41,395 nt of DNA from contig LSSN01003748.1 of assembly GCA_001970855.1 (NCBI GenBank), forward strand, positions 1 through 41,395, read 5' to 3'. Under the pieces are notes generated by a model. It was not told the origin of the DNA. It searched no databases and saw only the letters and a list, made by a program, of their open reading frames with translations. Shown here piece by piece: positions 31,186 through 41,395 of this stretch. The number at the start of each line of letters is the position of its first letter. Position 1 is the stretch's first letter. This DNA is from Smittium culicis (Eukaryota > Kickxellomycota > Harpellomycetes > Harpellales > Legeriomycetaceae). Position numbers and translations under genes: made by a program.

Positions 31186-34100
31186 TTACAGCTGGCTAAA
31201 CATAACAACAATGGATATTGACATCTTGTTGACAATAGATATTGGCAATGGTAATTTAATGTCCAGAGGCGAATGGCTAACTGCAGAGAAATTGCCACTC
31301 TGCCCCGCAATGCCACCACCGGTACCGAGGTGCCTCAAATTGCTGGGATCGAAGCTGGCATGGTTGCCATACAAGCGGCATTTAAGCTCTGACAGTTCGG
31401 CGAGTGCTTCGTACTGGTGCAGAATCGCATTTAAAGCGCGCGCTCTTAGAGAGTAGTTGGCAGGAGCGGGTTTGGTATCGCCCATGTCCATTGGCGCAGC
31501 TGGCTTTGGCGAGTCTTTGGAAGGCTGGTATAAGGGCGCCCCGGTGCTGCTGCTGATGTTCAGACCTGCTCCAAAACTGCTTGTTCTTGAAGCGTAGCCA
31601 CTATTATGCGCACCATTGATACTGCTGCTGCTCCCACCACCGCCGAGTTCGTGGCCGTATATGCTCGTTGCTCCATTATCGCTAGCATGCTTCGCACAGG
31701 AGCTGGAATTGATCACTTGCCCATACATCTCAACTTTAAGCGTGTCGCCGATTTTCGGCCTGCTCAAGCAACCATTGATACTGCCTCCGCCTCCGCCTCC
31801 GCCTCCGCCCCCGTCGCCTCCACCACCACCGCTACTGTTCCTCATAGATCCTCCTAACTCAATTGTCCCACTTGTCTCGATCGTTTCGCTACTACCACCA
31901 CCAGCGTTGCCAACTCTAATCCCGGAAACTGATGTCTTGATTTTTTTGTACGCCTCGAGTTTAAGATTCTTTGCTGCTAGTTTCGGCGTGCTCGGGCTCG
32001 ACATAGATGCTTTTGTCTCCAATCCTCCAACTATGCTTTTTTGCTCGCTTGGTTTAGGAACTGGTTTGTCGAAAATTATCAAATAACCCGAACATAACGA
32101 GCAGGAATTGTCGAGCGATTCAATTACCCCGAACGACGATATACCCTCAATTAACAACGAGCTTGGCTTTCTTTTATGGTTAAGATCGTATCTCTTATAA
32201 TTAACATAGCTGTATGGGTGACTCATAATCAGCGGAGTCGGATAATCGCAAATTACTATACTATTACTAAAAGCACTACCCTCGATATCTCCAATTTTAT
32301 TTACACTCTTTTTCAAATCAAAGCTTCTCTCAGCGGCAATATCGTCTCTACTGCTAACAGGCCTAGAATTTAACTTGAAGTATTCATTTGTATTTCTAAC
32401 TCGCTCAAATGGGCTGTAACTGTGGAAAATGTCAGGGCTGGCTGGAGATATATGCAAACCAAGAAGAACCATTTCTGAAAAAATTAATGGACAGCATTCA
32501 CAGTCTTGATCCCCAATGATTGAATTAGCTCCGAAAGCTTTTTGGTCTGATTCGATTCTTTGGATTCCTGTACTAACTTTGAAAGCATTTGCATCATTAG
32601 ACTTATCGTTATTCAAGGTACTAGCATTCATATTGACATTCGAGCCAATGAAATACGATAGCTTTATAGCGTTGCAAATTTTCAAGAACAAGGTTCTCCA
32701 CTTACATATTTCTTGCGTCCTCATTCCGCCAATTTTGCTGATCACTATTCTTAATGGCTCATTCGACATCTGACCAACTGTACAGTTAACCTGGGCTTGA
32801 TATTCAAGACACTTTGATAAGACAAGCTCCATATTTTCTTCGGATATTTGTTTCGGCATTAATTCATCCATTTTTTCAGCGCTTGTATCTCTGTTATATA
32901 AGACTTTGTTCTCAACAAAATCAGAACTTTCTGTGCACCAACAAACACCTACAAATTGACTGTTTAAACCGATAGATGAAATAGAACTATCAATAATAGA
33001 ATAAACTACATGTAGAGTCTTAGATTGATATGGAAGATGATAGTTGTGTATTTCTGCTTTTTTATCGTCTAAAGACTTGATTGATTTTTGCAGCTCGCTA
33101 GTAAATCCACAAAGCAACTCGTCTAGTTCATTGGCTTTCCTCTGCATTGTTGCATCATGTTCTATTTGGCTAGAAGTATTCTTCAAGTTTGCTCCACCAG
33201 GAGACATAAAAAGTTTTATATTTTCTTCACCAATAAGTGAAAATAATCTCCTCGGAATATAATATCTATCACTCTTTTTATTTTTAGTATTCTCAAAATG
33301 ATTGCTAGAAGTATTAGCTAATCCTAACCCAATAAAACCCATTTCTGCCAAACTACCGCCTGTTGGGCTTGGATAGCTTAAAATGCTTATATCAGAGTTT
33401 TCTAGCCTTTTACTTGCTCGTGAAATTTCTGAACTTGTTTCTGTACTAGAGCTTAAGAAATTATGCGAATTTGGTATATTAAATAATGAAGACAAAAATA
33501 TAGCAGGCTTTTTATAGCTCGTTGATTTCTCATGAGCTATTAAAATTTTTTTCAAATCCAATGGCTCAAGATTTAACTTCTGATTAGTTACGATTGAGCT
33601 TGAATAGAAATTAGTAAAGCAAGATGGCAACCTATCGTATAGTTTCCAACACTGAGAGACACCATATTTATAGCTTTTGACACAGTCAGGGGGTTTAGTA
33701 GCATTTAATTCAGGGTCTAGGCTCGAAAATGGTGGAGCGGTGAGTTGATAAGATTGATCAAAATTATCTAAAAGAAATAATTCTTTATCTGACTCAATAA
33801 ATTCAAATAGCAATTGGAATTTAGGAAAGTAATTTTTGAATTGAGTTTTATTCCATGATTCGTTGTAATAAAAATTAACAAATTCCGAAAATATTGACAT
33901 ATAAACAGGCCTGTTTTCAATTCCTTGATCAATAATGTCGTCAGTTATGTATATTGTTATATTATTTGTTGAAGCTATTGCTATATTCATGTTATACAAA
34001 TAAGCTAAAACTTTTTTGATTAGCGTTTGAGGAAGAGACAGATGAAATTTTGAGTTTAAACTATTGTAACTATCGTCTAACTCTAGTGCATTGGTATAAA

Positions 34101-37100
34101 TAGCGCAAACAGAATCAGATACAATAGAACCTATAGATTTCGACAAAGCGACCATCTCTTCAATACTTGAAATTCCAGAAGAAATGGAGATTGAGCTATT
34201 ACAATCTTGTTCATTCAAACGAGATTTAGATGTATGAAGAAAATTTTCGCCATTGTCATGGTTGCTATAAAACATGCTATTATCCTCAGTAGGTGAGGCT
34301 ACACAATTGGTGCTATCACACAAAGCGCATTTTGTATTTTTATCAGATAAACTTGCTTGCCAATAATAAAGTGAAAACAATTTTGAAATATTCAGAGGTG
34401 TGTGGCGACCAAATCTCATGTGCGAATATATAAATGACGAGTTTTCTAAATGTCTTTGGATAAATTGGGTAGACTTAAAATTTGACACTGAAAAATAGTA
34501 AGTTGATTTACTGCCGCCTATAGGAATAAGCGGCAAACTTTCCCATAAACATAGTGACTCGAGTCCTGTAGATACTACAAATTGCCTATTATAATAAGAG
34601 TTCATATTAGACAGTTCAATTAAAGATGATGAGTTTTCAGGGTCAATAAGATTAAAAAATTCCGAATCGTTGTAATTATTTATTGATTCTGTGGGAACAA
34701 AAGAAAATTCTTTATCTGAAGATCTTAATGAATCAGGTAAATCAGATTTGCCAGGTAAACCGATATCGTATGTAGAGACCAAATTATCAATTATAGGATT
34801 AACCCCGTTATTAATTTCATTTTTATTAGATTCAGCAGCACTTAAATCTGCAATAACTGAAGAGCTCTCTTCATCGCATTCAATTTCTTCCCCTTCTTCA
34901 ACGCTGTCAGAGCTAAGACGATTTGTGTCTAAAAGAGAGCGTTCAGATATATTCCTGGGGTTTGTAAAATTATTGATTATTAATTTCGAGCTGCTATCAA
35001 ATTGCCCTGCTTGATCCAAAGAATTGATATTTATTGCGACACTTTCGCTCAAATCGCCACTTAATTTTGACTCGAATTCTTCGCTCATTCCAGCATCATT
35101 TTTAAATTCAGCATCTTCAGCAATAAAGCCAGGCTCTGAAGTAGTGTTACTCACAGTTAGAGTTTTAGATAAAGGAATATTTTTATCATCAAACTCGATT
35201 TGGTAGCTAGTCGGCGAATTATTTAAATAATGATTATAAAACAGCCTTCCTGAGCAAAGAATACAATCGTCAAACTTTGGATAGTTAGTTAGATGGAAAA
35301 CATCTTCAAGAGTTTTTTCTATGTTAATATTGTAGGTATCATTTAAAAAGTAGTTTTTTTGGCCAAAAAAATGCTCGAAATTAGAGATTAACGAGTCATT
35401 GATGAGGTAGCTATGTTTAAAAGATCTGAAATTGCTAGGACTATTCAAGTAATCACAATAAATTTGCAGATTAAACGCATTTGATGATGACAAATTGCAG
35501 TTAATGCTTGTAAGTGGGCTATTTGTAGAATTGGTTATAGACTTGTTGTCGTGAAAAGTGTCTTTGTATAGGCCAACAATGATTTGATGAGGGTAAGTTT
35601 GCTGAGAAAAGTTTGAGAGTTTGGAGCTATAATTGAATTCAAGTTCATTGTTTTTTTTAGTAGAAATAAAAGAATCAAAAATACTAAGTTCGGTTGATTT
35701 TTTTGCTCTTGAGAAATCAGAACTTGTGATGTTATCTTTTTTGGCAGCTCCGATAAATGCTAAGCTAGAAACTTGTAGTAAATTTAGCTGATTAGACAAA
35801 GAGAAATCATTCGCTTCGATTTTAGAATTTTGTTCAATATTGTCAAAAACATTAACAGGAGAGTTTAAAGCTAGCGGGTCATTATTAATGTATGAAAATG
35901 TTGAGTCAAAAAAGAATTTATTGCCAAAAATGCTTAAAATGTATTCTGAAAAATAACTAAAGTTTGACGGGTCAAAGCCAAGATTAGATTTTCTTTTTTG
36001 TATCAAGTTGATTTTTTTATTTATGAATTCTGAAGCAATGCCAAATGTAGCCCACTCTGCTATTATGCTCGCAACTCTAGAAATTTGATCATTATTATAA
36101 AGTTGAAGGGTTTCAGATTGATAAGCGCTGCATGAAGAATGTACTAACTGACCAATAACCTCATCGAGGAACATTTCTGACTTGGATTGGGCTTCAATAG
36201 GTATTATGCCTTCTGAGCATTGAGTATCAACCATATTGGGAGGATTTTCGTCCGTATCAGATTTATGGCTTAAAGTATCTTTGAAAGATTCGATGTTCTG
36301 GCCAGAGTCATTTATTATCATAGCTGGAGGTTTAAAGAGTTGCGACTCAAGCTGCATCATTATAGATAGTTTCAAATTTAGTTCGCAATCTGAATTGGAA
36401 AATTTCGTCATGTAATCGTTTTGTATAGATTTAAAATCTCGTATAAAAATGGGTAAATTTTGAGTATTCTTAATAATTTCAATTAAACTGAATCCATTAA
36501 CACTGAATTCTTTCAAATTTTGGGTGTTTGGTTTTACTGTTGAGCGAATTTCGCTTTTATTATCTCTATAATAATGTAAATCGAACATATTCGTGTTTTG
36601 GGGAAAGTTTTTAGATAATAATTCATTGGTATAAAAATGGTAGGAGTTGGAGTTTGTAGATTTGGTCGGATTTTTTTTGTTTAAAAAGTATTTGCTGATT
36701 TTTTGAGTTGGGTTATCAGATAAAAGCTTTGTAGGTAAATCGCGGTAGTTTGATATTAAGCTTTGGTACTGAGTCCAAAAGAAATAGTTATTAAAAGAGT
36801 ATTTCATATTTTTATTTATAAATCCACTGATAACTTTTTGCTGCTTAATTTTCCTAAACCCCTTTCTTTTACCCATCCGAAGGATCCAATTCAAAGGCAT
36901 AGTCTTATAACAAATGTTAAAGCTTAGACTATTTTTTGATAATGAATCGTTAATTAATGTATCTGATGAGTAAGAAGAATAAGTGTTAGTGTATTCAACT
37001 TTCTCAGAGACTTTGGAGTTCTGACCATATGAAGAGGGATTGCAAAATTTGTTTGAATTATCAATGTCCTGAATACTTTTGTTACTCTCATGAGAGTGGT

Positions 37101-40100
37101 ATAATCGATTTGGAGTATAAATCGACAAGAAATTATAGTTGTAATTAAATGATGAGTTTGAAGTAATAGGTTTAGCAGTCTTGTTTGAATCGTCATTATA
37201 ATCGTTGGCGCGAGCGTCTAGATTAAAGAAACCTTCATGTGAATTGTTTTCTTCTATTTGTTCGTCGATATTAGTAAATGAAAATGGAATTTTGTTTTTT
37301 GTATTACATGAGAGAGAACCTAGCTCAACGGGCTTGTATTTACTAGGGATGAAACTTAAATTTTTGGATTGAACTCTACATTCTGGTGCATGAGGAGTGC
37401 CAATAGAATTATCATCCAACTTAATTATATCAGTTCCAGTGGTTTTAGAAGTTGTGCCATCAAGATCATTAGATGACCCGCTATTTGTTTGGAGAAATAT
37501 AGATCCCTCTATACTCTGGTTAGAAAAACATGCCTCATTTTGGTCAAGACTAGTCAAGTTTGTGAGCGGTACAGTATCATGAGCTTCTTCGAATAGATCG
37601 AGATTTTCACTGTCATTGATAACTTCATTAAGTACAGGATGTTCAGTTGGTGAATAAGAAATTTCAGTTTTTATGCATTTTGGGGAATCTTGCACTTCAG
37701 AAACTAGATCGTTGACATCTGAATTTATTAGCTTCGAGTCTGAAGATTTTATAGGGTCAAGAGAAAGTTTTTTCTCATTTACGCTTTCACCTTTAAAATC
37801 CGCGTTATTTTCTATTGATTCATCATTAGTATTTTCAGCGGTACCTGGTGTCCAAGTATGGGTTATTTGTTCTTCAGAAATGAAATTGGGCGTGTTAAGA
37901 TTTAGAGACTCTGGTGGGTGTTCAAAAGGTTTTAATTCTATTTCTTCGTCAGAGTTAGTGTTGAAAAAATCGTTAAATAAGTCATCATCAGAGTTCAAAT
38001 CTGGTTGAGTTTTCTCCAGTAGACTCAAACTCGGAGGTTCGGTTTTGGACAAAGAGTCATTATTTTTTTTGGCAATTAACGATTCAGGCATTGTATAACC
38101 TAATGGAGTGCTGAAGCTTTGAGACGGTAATGAATCTATGAGATAATTATTAGAGGGAATATTTTGGGAAGCGCTAGTTGGTACCGAAAATAATGAACTG
38201 TTAGCGCGCAACAAAAGATCTGATTTTGAAGGTTCTAAAGGTTTTATTTGAATAGGTTCTGGTACGATTGATCCAAAAGTGCTAGTAGACGGATTATCAA
38301 AAAAGCTAAAATCTGCATCATTTAAGCCCATATCAAAAGAATCAAGCCCAAACATACCAGAGTCTTTTAGGTTAGAGCTCTTACTTGCTAAATTCAAGCT
38401 AATATTATGGTTCCTTGGCTCGATATCCATTTTAAAGCCAATATCTAATCCAAAATCAGAAAAAGAGTCTAGCTTATTTCCAATCAAAGAATCTACTTCA
38501 GCTCCAGGATTTGATATTAATAGACCATTAGTAGCGTGTCCTAGAGGTTCATTTTTGATCGTTGTGCTTGGGATGTCTAAAGAATTAGAGTCATGCAATG
38601 AACTGTCAGCATGATGATCTTGAGATGAAGTGTTTTTCTTATCTTTGTATTGTTGAGATTTCTTTGAGCTTTCGGAGACAAGGGAGATTTCAGTTTTTAA
38701 TTTTTTTTTGGTGCTTTTTCGATTGCTTTGAGATGTAGATGATTGTTTAGACTTGCTATTTTCTGGGGATTGATCCAAGCTATGCTTTTTTCCGATAATA
38801 TTAGAACTAATCTCGCTTTCAGAAACTTTGTCAATTTCATTTAAATTATGCAAAAATTTAATGTCTTTACTTGAAGTTTCGCTTGCTGAACTTTTTTTAC
38901 TTAAACCAATAAACTCATTGTAAAGATCGGAGTTGAATCTATTTTTAACTAAAGAATCAGTAACTTGTTCAGCTTTCAGAGGTTTATTATCATCAATTAA
39001 ATTAAACATTGATGGTATAGAGTTAGAGATTGAATCAGAAACCAATTTCACTTCATTTTTTATATCTGATAGAGTATTGGTAATTTCAAAGAGAGATGGG
39101 AGTTTTTCAGAAGTGCGATTTTTGACTAAGTCATTGGCAACACTATATTTAAAGCTCTCATTATGCTGATTAGTCTGTTCGTTTTTTGGATTTTCAATAT
39201 TTATATCACTTTCCATACTCTCGTTTTTATTTGGCTGGCTATCTTTCTCAGGTAGCAGAGTGTTATTAGGTAGGTCGTTTTTGCGGAAATCAACAAGTAA
39301 ATTGGTGTTTATAAATACCAAGTCACTTGGGTATAAAAAGGGGGTAGAAGAACCTTTTAGTAATACAAATACCATTTCTGGGCTGTCAGCGCTTGATGTA
39401 GTATCAATATTAAAAAATTCAGATAATGACCCACAGACTTCTTTGACTAAAGGAGCGGGAAATAAATTGTTAAGGAAAATCTTTGGATCAGAAGAATTGT
39501 CATGATTACTTGTTTGACAGCTTGATTTTGAAAATATAATTTTTACAGGATAATTCATTGGCGATATTAAAAAGTTGTAGCCATCAGCTAAAAAATTGTA
39601 ATTAGTAAAGTCCAAAGATTTTATAGATGAGAATGTGTTGCTTTTATCAATAACCAACTCCATTAGCATCCCTGATGGACTTGGAAAGATATTAACTTTT
39701 AACACAAATAACACACTAGACAGATCCATTTTTGAATTGAGAAAATTGGCACTTATTGATAAACTATGTTTTTTTGGATGGTAAAACTCGTTGCAAAACG
39801 CTTTCAAATTGCTAAAAGAAAAGTCGTTAGGTAAAAGCCATGTTGATAAACCGAGTCTTGTAGCATTATTTTCTTTTACTTTTCTATTTCAAAATGGGAA
39901 TAAAATCAATAAATACAAGGTAAATTAAGCGAAAAAAAATAGTTAAAATGAAAATATATAAAAAAAAATTATTTGAAACGAAAACATAAACTTACTCTCC
40001 AATCAAATTTAGCAGAGATAGTCGAAAAATAGACATTATGTCAGAGTATTTGCTTAAAAAGTCAGCAGCAATATTATCATTACTCTGGGGTAAACTTGGG

Positions 40101-40628
40101 GTTTGAAGCTCGCTTAAACTGGTTTGAAAAGAAGAGCTCCAGGTTAGGGTATCATTTTTATCAACTATTTAGATAAAAGAGCGATATTAATGAAAAGTGT
40201 ATATATTGCAAAAAAAAAAATAGGCTGTATTAGAAAAAAAATAAATACCTTGAAAATTATATTTATCTAGAAGCGAGTGAATATATGCTTTTTGAACTGG
40301 ATTGAAATAAAAGAAGTAAACTTCATATTCTATCTGGTTATTAGCGGGTGGATTTTTATGAGATAAGGAAGAATTATCAAAATTTCTTCGTTTGAATAAT
40401 GAAGGTATTTGCTTAGAAATAGATTCACAGTAAATTTTAAATATTTCTGATTGAGAGGTCAGATATAGAGGGCAGTCTTTTATTATTTTTGATACTGATA
40501 GATACTGGATACCTTCGATGCTGTCAGTCTAAAAAAAATGATTGAAAAAAGGTATATTACTAAATCAATTCAATTAATGTGAATTAAGGTCTTACCAGCT
40601 GAATTGTGTTAGTTAGATAGGAATCCAT
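31186..40628 (-). CDS. MED13: MED13 (Srb9/Ssn2), Mediator CDK8-module subunit, very large
   Basis: MED13 links the CDK8-cyclin C-MED12 kinase module to core Mediator and so blocks RNA polymerase II binding; it acts in the nucleus. Exons on the minus strand are 40,628-40,596, 40,528-40,249, 40,164-39,996 and 39,883-31,186. Introns are 67, 84 and 112 bases, GT-AG, and frame-consistent, giving about 3,059 residues. Human MED13 has about 2,170 and yeast about 1,420. The N-terminal domain spans about residues 1-400 (MDSYLTNTIQL start; FYFNPVQKAYIHSLL; WLLPNDFSF; LVFINTNLL). A long Ser/Asn-rich, probably disordered middle follows. The C-terminal part shows MED13 hallmarks: VYSIIDSSISSIGLNSQFVG, VCWCTESSDFVENK (about residue 2,470), the KWRTLFLKICNAI helix, SSLLIEGISSFGVIES and YEALAELSELKCR. 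A Gly run lies near residue 2,850. The last 900 bases are much richer in GC. Confidence 0.9.
31780..31835. repeat. GCC/TCC-type trinucleotide run coding poly-Gly in MED13
   Basis: The plus strand shows repeated CCTCCG and CCACCA words. On the coding minus strand they give an uninterrupted Gly tract broken by one Asp (SGGGGGDGGGGGG). This short triplet tract is likely to vary in length between strains. It also produces a long proline-rich antisense frame that should not be annotated. Confidence 0.8.
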
Positions 40629-41395
40629 GCCTTGAAGTGGAATTTAGTATAAAATGGCATATGTAGGGTGTATTGACTGGCTGAATGCTTGACTTTATTT
40701 AAAAGAAAATTATCGGGAATAAATATTTGAAGTGTTGGGTAAAACCTGGCTATTAAATGGAAAAATCGATAAAGAATCTAGTAATCGAAATTTGTAAATT
40801 TGTTCAAAAATGTTCTTGTACTTCGGAATGATTGCAATTATCTTTGATATCAAACTATCTGTGCTGTTTTTGATATTTTGAGTCAAATTATTAATAAATT
40901 GGAGGTATCGACAAGCAAAATCAAAGATCTATTAATAAAAAGCAGCAATTTCTACTAACAATTAATCCTGAGAAACATACATAGTTTATTACTTGCATTG
41001 TTTTCAGCTTAATTTCGGCTTAAACTTGAAAAAAAATGAAAACGAGCATTATAGCCAATAATCAACTTGTATTTTAAATTTTTACGCCAAAGCAATTTTC
41101 GAATCATATTTTCCTCCAATTAATCTATCTCAATACAAGTTTATCCATATAATTGGCTTGAACTGATTCAATAAAAACACATAAGGGCTTTACGTGAATA
41201 GTTTCCGCTTCGTGTTTCCTAGAACCCGATAATTGGCCATCCTGAAATATGAAATCACATTTTATTGGCTATGTGGGTCCACAGGACTAATTATTGTTTT
41301 GTTTTATTCCACAAATTCGCGATAATAGAAACTCAACATAACTAAATAGGCCGATTGTTTGCAGCTCGCGAAATACATTGTCAGATAAATCTTCA
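40629..41395. other. Upstream region of MED13, no gene seen
   Basis: This should contain the MED13 promoter on the minus strand. A TTTTATACTAAA-like word lies about 25-35 bases before the ATG. The last 200 bases (from about 41,180) are slightly richer in GC and contain words such as GGATGGCCAATTATCGGG on the minus strand. A tRNA was considered there and rejected. No open frame is credible. The 5' part of a neighbouring gene may start beyond the window. Confidence 0.5.

Noticed and set aside
31616..32086. 156-codon plus-strand proline-rich frame
   Set aside because: A by-product of the Gly-coding triplet run on the MED13 strand.
41160..41300. Possible tRNA gene
   Set aside because: A-box-like and B-box-like words appear, but no cloverleaf with an acceptor stem and anticodon arm could be folded.

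Overview
The window looks like a piece of an AT-rich eukaryotic nuclear genome, most likely a fungus. Three genes could be rebuilt with GT-AG introns and the standard code: ribose-5-phosphate isomerase, the checkpoint-clamp protein HUS1 and the Mediator kinase-module subunit MED13. The HUS1 reconstruction aligns almost without gaps to the fission-yeast protein as I remember it, and MED13 has the serine/asparagine-rich build common in fungi. An early-diverging lineage is plausible from the base composition and transposon content, but this is inference and no species can be named. No rRNA, tRNA, CRISPR array or bacterial-type operon was seen.

Bases 1 to about 22,300 are a transposon graveyard. 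It opens with a 9-bp microsatellite (1-262). All recognisable L1-like non-LTR retrotransposon (LINE) remnants lie on the minus strand. There are three: copy A (endonuclease at 2,560-1,800 and reverse transcriptase (RT) at 1,010-640); an older element I, readable in pieces from about 13,350 down to 2,858; and the most complete copy C (about 22,304-17,105). Element I appears to be one LINE split by three later insertions: about 420 bp at 10.43-10.85 kb, about 3.3 kb at 6.63-9.93 kb (which contains a Tc1/mariner-type element at 7,545-9,055), and about 1.1 kb of GC-richer DNA between 3.27 and 4.55 kb. A pogo/Tigger-type transposase relic lies at about 14.4-16.07 kb, followed by 62-bp tandem repeats at 16.35 kb. 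Every transposon seen is dead: catalytic residues are replaced or deleted and reading frames are broken.

Bases 22.3-41.4 kb form a gene island: RPI (plus, 5 exons, 23,579-25,147); a convergent unknown protein with an RVSF motif (minus, 25,620-26,249); a 2.8-kb spacer with a coding-like fragment and a 12-bp inverted repeat; HUS1 (plus, 7 exons, 29,075-30,740, including a 13-nt micro-exon); and a convergent, very large MED13 (minus, 4 exons, 31,186-40,628, about 3,059 residues). The genes do not form a pathway. They serve central carbon metabolism, DNA-damage signalling and transcription control.

The most interesting items are the nested-insertion record in element I, the 13-nt HUS1 micro-exon, the oversized MED13 with a GC-rich 3' end, and two insertions whose type I could not identify. 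I found no convincing new multi-gene system. All alignments were done by eye and from memory of family sequences.
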